Positions 28,455-37,450 of a stretch of DNA of 64,000 nt are shown here, piece by piece; the stretch's first letter is position 1; each line of letters starts with the position of its first letter. Under the pieces are notes generated by a model. That model was not told the origin of the DNA. It worked only from the letters and a program-made list of their open reading frames with translations, and did not search any database. Source of the stretch: Burkholderiales bacterium. GTDB taxonomy: Bacteria; Pseudomonadota; Gammaproteobacteria; Burkholderiales; Burkholderiaceae_C. The stretch is from positions 124,001 through 188,000 of the forward strand of contig JAJUGJ010000004.1 of NCBI GenBank assembly GCA_029268225.1. Reading direction: 5' to 3'. The position numbers and the translations under genes are program-made.

Positions 28455-30125
28455 ATGGTCCTGCCCCCCATCCTGACTGGCTGCACCAGCCGGCCCTGCA
28501 GCCCGCATGCCCGCTCGCGTACCGCGCGGCGCTGGGCCCTGGCCGTGGCCGTGGCGTGGTGTGCCGCCCCGCTGAGCACCGGTGCCCTGGCCGACAGCCC
28601 CACCGTCCCGGCGGCGCCCGTGACCTTGCCTGCCCTGGGTGACTCGGTAGGACAAGACCTGTCAGCTCGGGCCGAGCGTCGGCTGGGTGACCGCATCATG
28701 CGCGCCATCCGCGGCGACCCGGCTGTGATCGACGATCCCTTGCTGCTGGAGTACGTGCAAGCGTTGTGGGGCGACTTGCTGAGCGCGGCACGGCAGCGGG
28801 GAGAGATCGGCCCGGATCTGGAAGACAGTCACGCGTGGGAACCCTTCCTGGTGCGAGACAAGTCGGTGAACGCGTTTGCGTTGCCGGGGGGCTACATCGG
28901 CGTCCACCTGGGTCTGATGGCGATGACCACGACAACCGACGAGCTGGCCTCGGTGCTGGCGCACGAGTTGTCGCACGTGACCCAACGGCACATTGCCCGC
29001 ATGATGGGGCAGCAGGCGCGCAACTCGTGGATGAGCATGGCCTCGATGGTGCTGGGCATCTTGGCGGCCAGCCGCAACCCGGCGGCCGCACAGGCGCTGA
29101 TTTATGGTGGGCAGGCCGCCACCATCCAGGGACAGTTGAATTTTTCGCGCGACATGGAGCGCGAGGCCGACCGCGTGGGTTTCACGGTGCTGTCCGAGGC
29201 AGGCTTCGAGCCCGGTGGCATGGCGCGCATGTTCGAACACCTGCAACAGGCCTCGCGCCTCAATGACGACGGCAGCTTCCCCTACCTGCGCACCCACCCG
29301 CTGACCAGTGAGCGCATTGGGGAGGCACGTGCCCGCATGGGGCTGGATGGCTGGACCCAGGCCCTGCGAGCTCAACCCTCGGAGCACCAGCGTGCGGCCT
29401 GGCATGCGCTGATGTCTGCCCGCTCGCAGGTGCTGATGGACCCGCGCAGCGACGCCCTGCACCGGCTGAGCAACCTGACCCGCGCCGAGGAGGCGCGCCC
29501 CTTGGCGCAGGTGCGTCTGCACTACACGGTTGCGCTGGCCAAACAGCGCATCGGGCAAGTGAGTGGCGCGGCGGCGGCGATGACTCAGGCACGCCAGGCA
29601 GCCTTGAGCTTGCCGGCGGCCCAGCAGCCGCTGGTGTGGCGCATCCTGACACTGAGCGAATCAGAAGGCCTGCTGGAGGCACAGCGCCCCGCCGAAGCTG
29701 CCGCCACGCTGATGCGCCCCGCCCCCCCATCCCCCGTCACGGCGCCACAGGCTGGCCGCCCGGAGTTGCTGCTGCATGCTCGACTGGCGCTGGCACAACC
29801 GGACGGCACCAGTCAGGTCGACGGATGGCGTGACGCCGCCAATCGGCTACAGACCCACGTCAGCACGCACCCGCAAGATGCCGCGGCCTGGGCACTGCTG
29901 TCCGAGCTGTGGCGTCGATTGGAGCAGCCCTTGCGCGCGATCCGCGCCGATGCCGAAGCCACGGCCGCGCTGGGGGACCTGCCGGGCGCCATTGAGCGGA
30001 TTCAGGGCGCCCATCAGCGCTTCCGGCGTCCGGATGCGGCCGACGTGATCGAGCTCAGCGTGATGGACGCACGACTGAAGGCGTGGCAGCGTCAACAGCG
30101 CGATGACCTGCGCGACGAACGCTAA
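28455..30125 (+). CDS. Periplasmic M48-family metalloprotease (BepA/YfgC-like)
   Basis: A 556-residue exported zinc protease. The signal peptide (long n-region, helix ALAVAVAWCAAPLSTG, cleavage at ALA before DSPT) is followed by the M48 catalytic domain with HELSHVTQRHI at 170-180 and the third ligand Glu in DMEREADRVG, and by a C-terminal TPR-like helical region. BepA-type proteins degrade or help assemble stalled outer-membrane beta-barrels such as LptD. Given the number of barrels encoded nearby, an OM quality-control role is likely. The ATG at 28455 was preferred to the TTG at 28383. Confidence 0.9.
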   Translation: MVLPPILTGCTSRPCSPHARSRTARRWALAVAVAWCAAPLSTGALADSPTVPAAPVTLPALGDSVGQDLSARAERRLGDRIMRAIRGDPAVIDDPLLLEYVQALWGDLLSAARQRGEIGPDLEDSHAWEPFLVRDKSVNAFALPGGYIGVHLGLMAMTTTTDELASVLAHELSHVTQRHIARMMGQQARNSWMSMASMVLGILAASRNPAAAQALIYGGQAATIQGQLNFSRDMEREADRVGFTVLSEAGFEPGGMARMFEHLQQASRLNDDGSFPYLRTHPLTSERIGEARARMGLDGWTQALRAQPSEHQRAAWHALMSARSQVLMDPRSDALHRLSNLTRAEEARPLAQVRLHYTVALAKQRIGQVSGAAAAMTQARQAALSLPAAQQPLVWRILTLSESEGLLEAQRPAEAAATLMRPAPPSPVTAPQAGRPELLLHARLALAQPDGTSQVDGWRDAANRLQTHVSTHPQDAAAWALLSELWRRLEQPLRAIRADAEATAALGDLPGAIERIQGAHQRFRRPDAADVIELSVMDARLKAWQRQQRDDLRDER

Positions 30126-30155
30126 ACCACTTTCCCCGCATGGTCTTGCCATAAT

Positions 30156-30170
30156 TGCGAATGATTCGCA
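30156..30170. promoter_or_regulatory. Fur-box-like palindrome 1
   Basis: TGCGAATGATTCGCA is a perfect 7-1-7 palindrome inside ATAATTGCGAATGATTCGCA. It lies between TTGCCA (30146-30151) and CATTAA (30169-30174), exactly where a repressor would block a promoter reading rightwards. The left half (TAATTGCGAAT) is shared with the site before the TonB receptor at 33863. Confidence 0.72.
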
Positions 30171-30180
30171 TTAACATGGC

Positions 30181-30304
30181 AACAAGCGCGAACGAGGTCA
30201 CCTTGTCCGCGCCAGCGACACCAGCCATGGTGTAGGTGGGGTGTGGGGCTCCACCTTCTTTTCCTTCACCGCCAAGGGGCCTGCCTCTTGGCGGTATTTT
30301 TTTG
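30181..30304 (+). ncRNA. Candidate Fur-controlled small RNA (or tiny-peptide transcript)
   Basis: The 415-bp gap between the M48 protease and terC holds a self-contained unit: a promoter-like pair around Fur box 1, about 120 nt, then a strong intrinsic terminator at 30268-30304. A U-rich stretch (CTTCTTTTCC, 30255-30264) just before the terminator stem is the kind of site Hfq binds. The only frame is a 19-codon ORF, 30176-30235, without a Shine-Dalgarno and with its ATG at or before the predicted start of transcription. The layout resembles RyhB/NrrF-type iron-responsive sRNAs. No known sRNA sequence was recognised. Confidence 0.5.
30268..30304 (+). terminator. Intrinsic terminator upstream of the terC riboswitch
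   Basis: Perfect 9-bp stem ACCGCCAAG (30268-30276) with CTTGGCGGT (30287-30295), then ATTTTTTT. It lies before the terC leader, so it ends transcription coming from the Fur-box promoter. Confidence 0.88.
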
Positions 30305-30345
30305 GGGTCTCGTGTCGCCTGCCGACGGACATCCTTCATCTTCGG

Positions 30346-30482
30346 TATCATCCACGCTGACCGAAGGGGGAGTAGCACCACGCACCAGCGCGGGTGTCGC
30401 CTCGTCAGCACGTTGGGAGCCCGTCCAGGCCACCCATCCGGGGCACACGACAGACGCCCGTCTGTTTTGCAAGACCTTTCGG
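30346..30482 (+). promoter_or_regulatory. yybP-ykoY-type (Mn2+) riboswitch in the terC leader
   Basis: CCGAAGGG (30361-30368) pairs with CCTTTCGG (30475-30482) to close the element. GGGGAGTAGC (30367-30376) directly after the 5' strand and GCAAGACC before the 3' strand are conserved marks of the yybP-ykoY family, which senses Mn2+ and precedes terC/mntP-type genes. A -10-like TATCAT at 30346-30351 would start transcription just before the aptamer. Downstream, GCGGTCC and GGGCCGC (30494-30514) form a hairpin between aptamer and the ribosome-binding site, so the control may be translational. Assigned by eye. Confidence 0.85.
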
Positions 30483-30540
30483 CGCTTCATGCAAGCGGTC
30501 CATGGTGGGCCGCCCATGTTCGTGCCGACTGGAGACTTTC

Positions 30541-31512
30541 ATGCATACCCTGGCGCCCATGTGGCTGTGGTCCGTTTTCATTGTGTTTGTCTTGCTGGCC
30601 TTGTTCGTGGACTTCGTGGTCCTGAAAAAACAAGGCGCTCATGACGTCACCGTGCCCGAGGCGATTCGCTGGTCGGCCATCTGGGTGGCGCTGAGCTTTG
30701 CCTTCAACGGCCTGCTGTGGTGGGCCTTCATGCAAGAGCAAGGTGCCGCCGTGGCCAACACCAAAGCGCTGGAGTTCCTCACCGGCTACCTCATCGAGAA
30801 GTCGCTGGCGGTCGACAACATCTTTGTCTTCCTGATGATCTTCACCTACTTCTCGGTGCCCTCGGCTTACCAGAAACGGGTGCTGATGATCGGCATCATC
30901 GGCGCCATCGTGTTGCGCACGGTGATGATCCTGGTGGGTGGCTGGCTGATTTCGCAGTTCCACTGGATCCTGTATGTGTTCGGCGCCTTCCTGGTGCTGA
31001 CCGGCGTCAAGATGTGGTGGGCGGCCGACCAGGAGCCCGACTTGGAAGACAACCCGGCCTTGAAGATCCTGCGCAAGGTGATGCCGGTGAGCAAGCACTT
31101 TGACGGCGAGCGCTTCTGGACCGTGCAGAACGGCGTGCGCATCGCCACCCCGCTGTTGCTGGTGGTGGCCCTGGTGGGCTTCACCGATGTGATCTTTGCC
31201 GTGGACTCGATCCCCGCCATTTACGCCATCACGTCCGACCCCTTCATTGTGCTGACGTCGAACATCTTCGCCATCCTGGGGCTGCGCGCGATGTTCTTCC
31301 TGCTGGCCGCAATGGCCGCCAAGTTCCACCTGTTGAACTATGGCCTGGCCGTGATCCTGGTCTTCATCGGCACGAAGATGCTGCTGATCGACCTCTACAA
31401 GATCCCGGTCCTGGTGTCGCTGGGCGTCGTCATTGGCATCCTGATCATCACGATGGTCTGGAGCGTGAAGACCGCGCCGAAGATTGGCGGCAGCAAGACC
31501 GTCGAGCTGTGA
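30541..31512 (+). CDS. TerC/Alx-family membrane protein (probable Mn2+ exporter)
   Basis: A 323-residue protein with about nine membrane helices. It has conserved acidic residues in the membrane (ALFVDFVVLKK, EKSLAVDNIFVFLMIF, FTDVIFAVDSIPAIYAIT) that are diagnostic for TerC. Family members such as MeeY/MeeF and Alx export or regulate Mn2+; tellurite resistance is the historical name. The Mn2+-type riboswitch in its leader supports a manganese role. The ATG at 30541 follows CTGGAGACTTTC. The gene opens the metal block and is followed by the Fur-controlled feoAB. Confidence 0.93.
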   Translation: MHTLAPMWLWSVFIVFVLLALFVDFVVLKKQGAHDVTVPEAIRWSAIWVALSFAFNGLLWWAFMQEQGAAVANTKALEFLTGYLIEKSLAVDNIFVFLMIFTYFSVPSAYQKRVLMIGIIGAIVLRTVMILVGGWLISQFHWILYVFGAFLVLTGVKMWWAADQEPDLEDNPALKILRKVMPVSKHFDGERFWTVQNGVRIATPLLLVVALVGFTDVIFAVDSIPAIYAITSDPFIVLTSNIFAILGLRAMFFLLAAMAAKFHLLNYGLAVILVFIGTKMLLIDLYKIPVLVSLGVVIGILIITMVWSVKTAPKIGGSKTVEL

Positions 31513-31525
31513 GGATGCAGACCAG

Positions 31526-31548
31526 ACGAGAATAATTCTCGTTACAAT
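31526..31548 (+). promoter_or_regulatory. Fur box and promoter of feoAB
   Basis: ACGAGAATAATTCTCGT (31526-31542) is a perfect 8-1-8 palindrome of Fur-box type, immediately followed by the -10-like TACAAT (31543-31548). Fur-Fe2+ bound here would block feoA-feoB transcription. Confidence 0.85.
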
Positions 31549-31607
31549 GGTCGGATTGGTTTCTATCGGCCACGCGCGTCTGACGCGTGGTCGCATGCCG
31601 TCTGCCC

Positions 31608-31892
31608 ATGTCTGCTCACACCTTCGCCGCGGCCACCGGGCCACTGAGCCAGTTGCCATTGCACCGTCGGGCCACCGTCACCGAGGTGACGCCTCCCGAA
31701 CACAGCCCTGAATGGGGGCGCTTGCTGGCTGAAATTGGCTTCATGCCCGGCGAGCAAGTGCAGATCATGGCGCGGGCCATGCCCGGGGGCGATCCACTGG
31801 TGGTGCGGGTGGGAGACTCCACCTTTGCCCTGCGTCGCGCCGAGGCCGACTGCATCGGCGTGCGCGTGGACGATCCGAAAGTCGCCTCATGA
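31608..31892 (+). CDS. feoA: Ferrous iron transport protein A
   Basis: A 94-residue SH3-like cytosolic protein that supports FeoB. LPLHRRATVTEVT opens the fold, and RLLAEIGFMPGEQVQIMARAM with DPLVVRVGDSTFALRRAEADCI is the FeoA pattern. The ATG at 31608 gives the normal length. Its end overlaps the feoB start by 4 bp (ATGA). A Fur box lies about 65 bp upstream. There is no feoC. Confidence 0.95.
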   Translation: MSAHTFAAATGPLSQLPLHRRATVTEVTPPEHSPEWGRLLAEIGFMPGEQVQIMARAMPGGDPLVVRVGDSTFALRRAEADCIGVRVDDPKVAS

Positions 31893-33817
31893 AAGAGTCT
31901 GTCGTTCACGTGCACCGCGGGGGGCCGCTGGTTGCCCTGGTCGGGAACCCCAATTGCGGCAAAACCGCCCTTTTCAACCGCCTGACGGGCAGTCATCAGA
32001 AGGTGGCCAACTATGCCGGGGTGACGGTCGAGCGCAAGGAAGGCCGCCTGGTGACACCGGCCGGCAAGACCTTGCGTTTGCTGGACCTGCCAGGCGCCTA
32101 CAGCCTGCACCCACGGTCGCTGGACGAGTCGGTGACCGTGAATGTGCTCAATGGCCACGCGAAGGGTGAGAAGCGCCCGGATCTGGTGGTCTGCGTGGTG
32201 GACGCCACCCACCTGCGACGCAATCTGCGCCTGGTGCTGGCCGTCAAGCGCCTTGGGTTGCCTTGCGTGGTGGCCCTGAACATGGTGGACTTGGCCCAAC
32301 GCCGTGGCCTGGACATCGACCCCGACGCCCTGAGCGAGGCTTTGGGCGTGCCGGTGGTGAAGACGGTGGCGGTGCACGCCCAAGGTGCCGTTGCGCTGAG
32401 CCAGTTGCTCGATGACGCCCGCATCTGGGGTCGAACCACGACGGACACGGCCGGCGCCGCCCTTGTCGGCCAGCCTGCACCGCCAGCAACGGCCGCGCCA
32501 GCCACACCCGAAGCCGACTCGCGAGGCGACCATGAAGCCGTGCGCAGCATCCTGCAAGGGCTGGGTTTGGACACCAGCGTGCCTCACCTCCTGAGCGACC
32601 GGATCGATCGGGTGGTGCTGCACCCGATCGCCGGCCCCCTGTTGCTGGCGGCCGTGCTGTTCCTGGTGTTCCAGGCGGTGTTTGCCTGGGCCGAAACCCC
32701 GATGAGCTGGATCGAGGCGGCCACGTCCTGGCTGGGCACCGGCTTGGGCGCCCTGCTGCCGGAAGGATGGCTGCGCAGCCTGGTGGTCGATGGCCTGGTG
32801 GCCGGCCTCGGCGGCGTGGTGGTCTTCCTGCCTCAAATCCTGATCCTGTTTTTCTTCATCCTGATTCTCGAAGAGTCAGGGTATCTGCCACGCGCGGCCT
32901 TCCTGCTGGACCGCCTGATGGGCGCTGTGGGCTTGTCGGGGCGCTCCTTCATCCCCCTGTTGTCGAGCTTTGCCTGCGCGATTCCGGGGATCATGGCCGC
33001 GCGCACCATCGCCAACCCGAGAGACCGCATCGTCACGATCCTGATCGCGCCGCTGATGACCTGCTCCGCGCGCTTGCCGGTGTATGCGCTGTTGATCGGC
33101 GCGTTTGTGCCTGCTCGCGAGGTGGCGGGGGGCCTGTCTTTACAGGGTCTGGTGTTGTTCAGCCTGTATGTGGCCGGCATTGCCGGCGCCATGGCGGTGG
33201 CCTGGGTGCTCAAGCAGTTCACCACCAAGGGACAGGTGCGCAGCCTGATGATGGAGCTGCCCAATTACCACTGGCCGAACCCGCGCAACATCGCCCTGGG
33301 ACTGTGGCAACGCGTGCAGATTTTCATGCGCCGCGTGGGGGGCATCATCCTGACGCTGACCGTGTTGCTGTGGTTCCTGTCGAGCTTCCCCGCCCCGCCC
33401 ACAGGCGCGACAGGACCTGCGATCGAGTACAGCCTGGCCGGGATGCTGGGCCGAGCGCTGGCTGTGGTGTTCGAACCGATCGGTTTCAACTGGCAGATCA
33501 GCATCGCCCTGGTGCCAGGTCTGGCGGCCCGCGAGGTGGCGGTCAGTGCGCTGGGCACGGTGTATGCGCTGTCAGCCGTGGCCGATGACGCCAGCGATGC
33601 CCTCATCCCCATCCTGCAGCAGGACTGGTCCCTGGCCACGGCACTGTCGCTGCTGGCCTGGTATGTGTTCGCACCGATGTGCCTGAGCACACTGGCCACC
33701 ATCAAGCGAGAAACAGGTGGCTGGAAGATGGCGCTGATCGCCGCAGGCTACCTGTTCGCCCTGGCCTATGCCGCATCGTTCGTGACCTATCGCGTGGCCT
33801 TGATGCTGGGTGACTGA
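31889..33817 (+). CDS. feoB: Ferrous iron transporter B
   Basis: A 642-residue Fe2+ importer. The N-terminal G domain shows VALVGNPNCGKTALFNRLTG (G1), LLDLPGAYSL (G3) and ALNMVDLAQ (G4), followed by a helical GDI-like spacer. Two gate domains follow, with SGRSFIPLLSSFACAIPGIM and LVPGLAAREVAVSALGTVY. It is shorter than E. coli FeoB (773 residues), mainly in the spacer and C-terminal region, and has no FeoC partner, as in many betaproteobacteria. It is translationally coupled to feoA and Fur-controlled. Confidence 0.97.
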   Translation: MKESVVHVHRGGPLVALVGNPNCGKTALFNRLTGSHQKVANYAGVTVERKEGRLVTPAGKTLRLLDLPGAYSLHPRSLDESVTVNVLNGHAKGEKRPDLVVCVVDATHLRRNLRLVLAVKRLGLPCVVALNMVDLAQRRGLDIDPDALSEALGVPVVKTVAVHAQGAVALSQLLDDARIWGRTTTDTAGAALVGQPAPPATAAPATPEADSRGDHEAVRSILQGLGLDTSVPHLLSDRIDRVVLHPIAGPLLLAAVLFLVFQAVFAWAETPMSWIEAATSWLGTGLGALLPEGWLRSLVVDGLVAGLGGVVVFLPQILILFFFILILEESGYLPRAAFLLDRLMGAVGLSGRSFIPLLSSFACAIPGIMAARTIANPRDRIVTILIAPLMTCSARLPVYALLIGAFVPAREVAGGLSLQGLVLFSLYVAGIAGAMAVAWVLKQFTTKGQVRSLMMELPNYHWPNPRNIALGLWQRVQIFMRRVGGIILTLTVLLWFLSSFPAPPTGATGPAIEYSLAGMLGRALAVVFEPIGFNWQISIALVPGLAAREVAVSALGTVYALSAVADDASDALIPILQQDWSLATALSLLAWYVFAPMCLSTLATIKRETGGWKMALIAAGYLFALAYAASFVTYRVALMLGD

Positions 33818-33862
33818 GCGCGGCAAGACGTGCATGAATACAACGCTCCGCTTTACTTCGTA

Positions 33863-33885
33863 ATTGCGAATCGTTATCATTTGTT
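33863..33885 (+). promoter_or_regulatory. Fur-box-like site before the TonB receptor
   Basis: The stretch AATTGCGAATCGTTATCATT, with partial dyad and the GATAAT-type hexamers of Fur boxes, lies about 90 bp before the receptor ATG. Its left half equals that of Fur box 1. The rest of the 152-bp gap is AT-rich and probably holds the promoter. Confidence 0.7.
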
Positions 33886-33969
33886 ATTGATTTCAATCAA
33901 GGGCACCCTCTTGGTGCATCTCATCCGTCTTCCGCGCTTTCATTCAGATCTCTCATCTTTCAACGCCTC

Positions 33970-36261
33970 ATGACGACCTCCAACCTGAAACGCCCGCGCA
34001 GCCTGCGCATCGCGCCCACCGCCGCCGCCACGCCTTTCGCGCGCACGACCCTGGCCCTGGGTGCCTCGACAGCCCTGTTGATGCCTGCACTGACCTCGGC
34101 TCAGGAAGTGGTGGAAGTCAAGCCGGTGAGCATCACCGTGCGCGCCCCCGATCACAACCCGCATGGTGAGCCCGGTGCCGCCTACAAGGCCAAGACGTCC
34201 GGCGACGAGCGCCGCGTGAAGCCACTGGCCGAAACGCCCGCCACGATCACGGTGCTGACGCAGCAACAGTTGCTGGACACCGGCCGCACGGACTTGCGCG
34301 AGATCCTGCGCACGCAACCCGGCATCACGCTGGGCACCGGTGAGAACGGCAACGCCTTTGGCGACCGCTACATCATCCGCGGCCAGGAGGCCCGCTCCGA
34401 CGTGTTCGTGGACGGCCTGCGCGACCCAGGCATGACCGTGCGCGAATCCTTCGCCACCGAGCAAGTGGAAATCACCAAGGGACCCAGCGCGACCTTCGCA
34501 GGCCGTGGCGCCACCGGCGGCGCCGTGAACTCCATCACCAAGCAGGCCACCACCGATGCGGACTTCACGAAGTTGTCGGCCGGTGTGGGCACCGATGACT
34601 TCTACCGCGTCACGCTGGATGCCAACCACGCCTTCAGTGACGACACCGCCTTGCGCGTGAACCTGTTGAAGGCCTACCAGGAAGTGCCAGACCGCGGCCC
34701 GGCCGACCGGGAACGCCAAGGGGTCGCCCTGTCGCTGCACCACAAGTTGACAGACAAGCTCAACGTCACGGCCGACTACTACCACATGGAGGGTGAAGAC
34801 AAGCCGGACCTGGGGTCGTGGATGGTGGGCTCGCCAGCGTCCGCGGCGAAGGTGGTCAAGAACCCACCCGTCTATGTGCAAGACACCGATTACCTGCGCT
34901 CCAACATCGACACCTACACGGTGCGGCTGAATTACCAGCACGATGACGACACGAAGCTGAGCAACCTGACCCGGTATGGCACGACCCGCAATCGTTACCT
35001 CGTGACCGGTGCGCGCGCCTCCACCTATGTGAACGACGATGGTGAGGCCGCCCTGGCTCGCCTGAGCAACCATGCCGGCGGTCAGGATGTCGCCTACTTC
35101 GCCAACCAGACCAACCTGTTCTTGAACCGCGACATCGCGGGCATGAAGCACAACATGATCTTCAGCCTGGAGCTGTCGGATCACCTGGTGCGCAACGGCC
35201 AGTTCACGGTCACCCCTCTGAGCAGCGGCAATTGCGGCTCGGCCACCACCTGGTGCGTCTTTGAAGATGGCCAAGGCGACGCCTACCTGCGCCAGGCCAC
35301 ACGCACGGGCACCCGCAGCCTGTGGAAGAACAAGACCATTGGCGTCTCGGCCATGGATGCCGTGGATGTGACCGACAAGTGGACCGTGTTCGGTGGCGTG
35401 CGCATCGACCGGATCGATTACAGCAACGAAAACGGCGGCCTGCGCTACGCGCTTCACGACAACCTGACCAATTACCAGCTCGGCACCACCTACAAGTTCC
35501 TGCCCAACGCGAACGTTTACCTGAACTACAGCACCGGCAGCGACTTCAACGGCGGCGAGTCGGATGTGACCAGCTGCGGCTACGGTGGTCTGTGCCTGCC
35601 CAGTGGCACCACCAACGACGAGAAGCTGGATTACTTCTCCAACTTCAGCAGCCCGGAGAAGTCCCGGAACATCGAGTTGGGCACCAAGTGGGACCTGATG
35701 GGCGGCAAGCTGCTGGCCACCGCAGCCGTGTTCCGCGTCACCAAGTCTGACGTGATGGAGCAGGCCACGCTGGACAACTACTCGCAAGAAGGCGCACTGA
35801 ACACCGGCAAGTACCGCGTGCAAGGCTACGAACTGGGTCTGAGCGGCAACATCACCAGCAAGCTCAGCGCCCATGCTGGCTATGCCCGCCTGAACTCAGA
35901 GCTGTTGCAGTCGCTGAACGCGGCCAACGTCGGCAAGGAAATGGCCAACATCGCGCGGCACAGCGCCTCGGTGCTGCTGAGCTACAAGCTGACGCCCAAG
36001 TTCACCTTTGGCGGCACCTACACCTACCAAAGCAGCAAGTTCGCGGGCAGCCCTGAATCGGTGTCCAACGATCGCAAACTGCCGGGCTATGGTTTGGTCG
36101 ACCTCTTCGCCAGCTACAAGTTCAACCGCAACCTGAGTGCACGGGTGAACATCGGCAACGTGTTTGACAAGGAACACTACACCGCCGCCTACACCTCAGG
36201 CACATTTGCCTACCTGGGCGATGCCCGCAATGTTCGCGCGACGCTGAATTACGATTTCTGA
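33970..36261 (+). CDS. TonB-dependent siderophore receptor (Fiu-like)
   Basis: A 763-residue outer-membrane receptor. An export signal ends near LTSAQ; the plug domain runs about 70-190 (AETPATITVLTQQQLLDTGRTDLREILRTQPGI in part, RGQEARSDVFVDGLRD, VEITKGPSATFAGRGATGG). A 22-strand barrel follows, ending in ATLNYDF with C-terminal Phe. It resembles catecholate receptors of the Fiu/PiuA type, and the PiuC-type gene downstream supports that, since Fiu-YbiX and PiuA-PiuC are known pairs. The natural ligand is not determined. It has a Fur-box-like site upstream and is probably energised by the exbBD pair or a distant TonB system. Confidence 0.94.
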   Translation: MTTSNLKRPRSLRIAPTAAATPFARTTLALGASTALLMPALTSAQEVVEVKPVSITVRAPDHNPHGEPGAAYKAKTSGDERRVKPLAETPATITVLTQQQLLDTGRTDLREILRTQPGITLGTGENGNAFGDRYIIRGQEARSDVFVDGLRDPGMTVRESFATEQVEITKGPSATFAGRGATGGAVNSITKQATTDADFTKLSAGVGTDDFYRVTLDANHAFSDDTALRVNLLKAYQEVPDRGPADRERQGVALSLHHKLTDKLNVTADYYHMEGEDKPDLGSWMVGSPASAAKVVKNPPVYVQDTDYLRSNIDTYTVRLNYQHDDDTKLSNLTRYGTTRNRYLVTGARASTYVNDDGEAALARLSNHAGGQDVAYFANQTNLFLNRDIAGMKHNMIFSLELSDHLVRNGQFTVTPLSSGNCGSATTWCVFEDGQGDAYLRQATRTGTRSLWKNKTIGVSAMDAVDVTDKWTVFGGVRIDRIDYSNENGGLRYALHDNLTNYQLGTTYKFLPNANVYLNYSTGSDFNGGESDVTSCGYGGLCLPSGTTNDEKLDYFSNFSSPEKSRNIELGTKWDLMGGKLLATAAVFRVTKSDVMEQATLDNYSQEGALNTGKYRVQGYELGLSGNITSKLSAHAGYARLNSELLQSLNAANVGKEMANIARHSASVLLSYKLTPKFTFGGTYTYQSSKFAGSPESVSNDRKLPGYGLVDLFASYKFNRNLSARVNIGNVFDKEHYTAAYTSGTFAYLGDARNVRATLNYDF

Positions 36262-36279
36262 CGCATCGACGCGCACACC

Positions 36280-36306
36280 AGGCCGGATCTTGTGTCCGGC
36301 CTTTTT
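36280..36306 (+). terminator. Intrinsic terminator between receptor and oxidase genes
   Basis: Stem AGGCCGGA (36280-36287) with TCCGGCCT (36295-36302), 7-nt loop, then TTTT. It would end or reduce transcription after the receptor, leaving lower expression of the three downstream genes. Confidence 0.75.
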
Positions 36307-36334
36307 CCGTTGGTCTTTCCGTGCGCACGCCACC

Positions 36335-37450
36335 ATGCCAAACGCCTTGAATCAGATCCCCGACGGCCTGTATGCCGCGCAAGACTACGAGCGCTTGGCC
36401 CCGGAGTTCATCGAACCGTCCACCTGGCACTACATCCAGGGTGGCAGCGGACAAGAGCTGACGCTGCAGGCCAATCAAGACGCCTTGGCACGCCTGCGCC
36501 TGCAACCACGTCTGCTGCGCCCGCTCGCGCATGGGCATACCCGCCTGACACTGTTGGGACAGCCCCGACGGCACCCCATCTTGCTGGCCCCGGTGGCTTA
36601 CCAGCGGCTGGTGCACCCTCTGGGCGAGTTGGCCACGGCTCAGGGCGCCCACGCCATGGATGCCGGGATGATCGTCAGCACCTTGTCCTCGACCCTGCTG
36701 GAGGACATCGCCCCGCTCACCCATGACAAGTGGTTCCAGCTGTACTTTCAACCGAACCGCCAGGTCACGCTGGATCTGATCCGGCGTGCGGAACACGCGC
36801 AGTACCAGGCCCTCGTGGTGACCCTGGACGCCACGATCAAGAGCCCAAGTGGACGGGCCTTGCGCAGCGGCTTTGTCATGCCCGATGCCGTCCGCCATGT
36901 GAACCTCGATCGTTATCCGACGCCGACGTCTCGCCCACTGCAGCATGGCGACAGCATGGTGTTCCAAGGGATCATGGCCGACGCCCCCACCTGGGACGAT
37001 CTGCGCTGGTTGCAAACGCAAACGCAGCTGCCGATCGTGGTCAAAGGCGTTCAGCACCCCGCGGATGCGCGCGTCTTGCAAGAGATGGGCATCGCCGCGC
37101 AAGTGGTCTCCAACCATGGCGGACGTGCGCTGGATGGTGCCCCTGCCAGCATCACCGTGCTGCCGTCCATTCGCGCCGCGGTCGGGCCCGACTATCCACT
37201 CCTGCTGGACAGCGGCATCCGCAGCGGCCAGGACATCTTCAAAGCCCTGGCCCTGGGTGCCAATGCCGTGCTGATTGGCCGACTGCAGGTGTACGCACTC
37301 GCTGTGGCAGGCGCCTTGGGTGTGGCGCACATGCTGCGCACCCTGCATGAAGAGCTGGAGTTGTGCATGGCCCAGGCAGGCTGCGCCACGCTGACCGACA
37401 TCAGCCCCGACATCCTTTTTGACTCCGCCAGCAAGGCATCACCATGTTGA
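36335..37450 (+). CDS. FMN-dependent alpha-hydroxy-acid oxidase/dehydrogenase
   Basis: A 371-residue TIM-barrel flavoprotein of the lactate/glycolate oxidase family, oxidising a 2-hydroxy acid to a 2-oxo acid. Family active-site residues are visible: Tyr137 in WFQLYFQ, Asp165 in [10 protein letters not shown], Lys237 in VVKGVQ, His261 and Arg264 in [11 protein letters not shown], and the FMN phosphate site [25 protein letters not shown] (in part). Ala265 replaces the usual Gln of the NHGGRQLD motif. Its last 7 bp overlap the piuC-type start, so the two are coupled. The location behind a siderophore receptor suggests action on a hydroxycarboxylate ligand, an untested idea. Confidence 0.88.
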   Translation: MPNALNQIPDGLYAAQDYERLAPEFIEPSTWHYIQGGSGQELTLQANQDALARLRLQPRLLRPLAHGHTRLTLLGQPRRHPILLAPVAYQRLVHPLGELATAQGAHAMDAGMIVSTLSSTLLEDIAPLTHDKWFQLYFQPNRQVTLDLIRRAEHAQYQALVVTLDATIKSPSGRALRSGFVMPDAVRHVNLDRYPTPTSRPLQHGDSMVFQGIMADAPTWDDLRWLQTQTQLPIVVKGVQHPADARVLQEMGIAAQVVSNHGGRALDGAPASITVLPSIRAAVGPDYPLLLDSGIRSGQDIFKALALGANAVLIGRLQVYALAVAGALGVAHMLRTLHEELELCMAQAGCATLTDISPDILFDSASKASPC

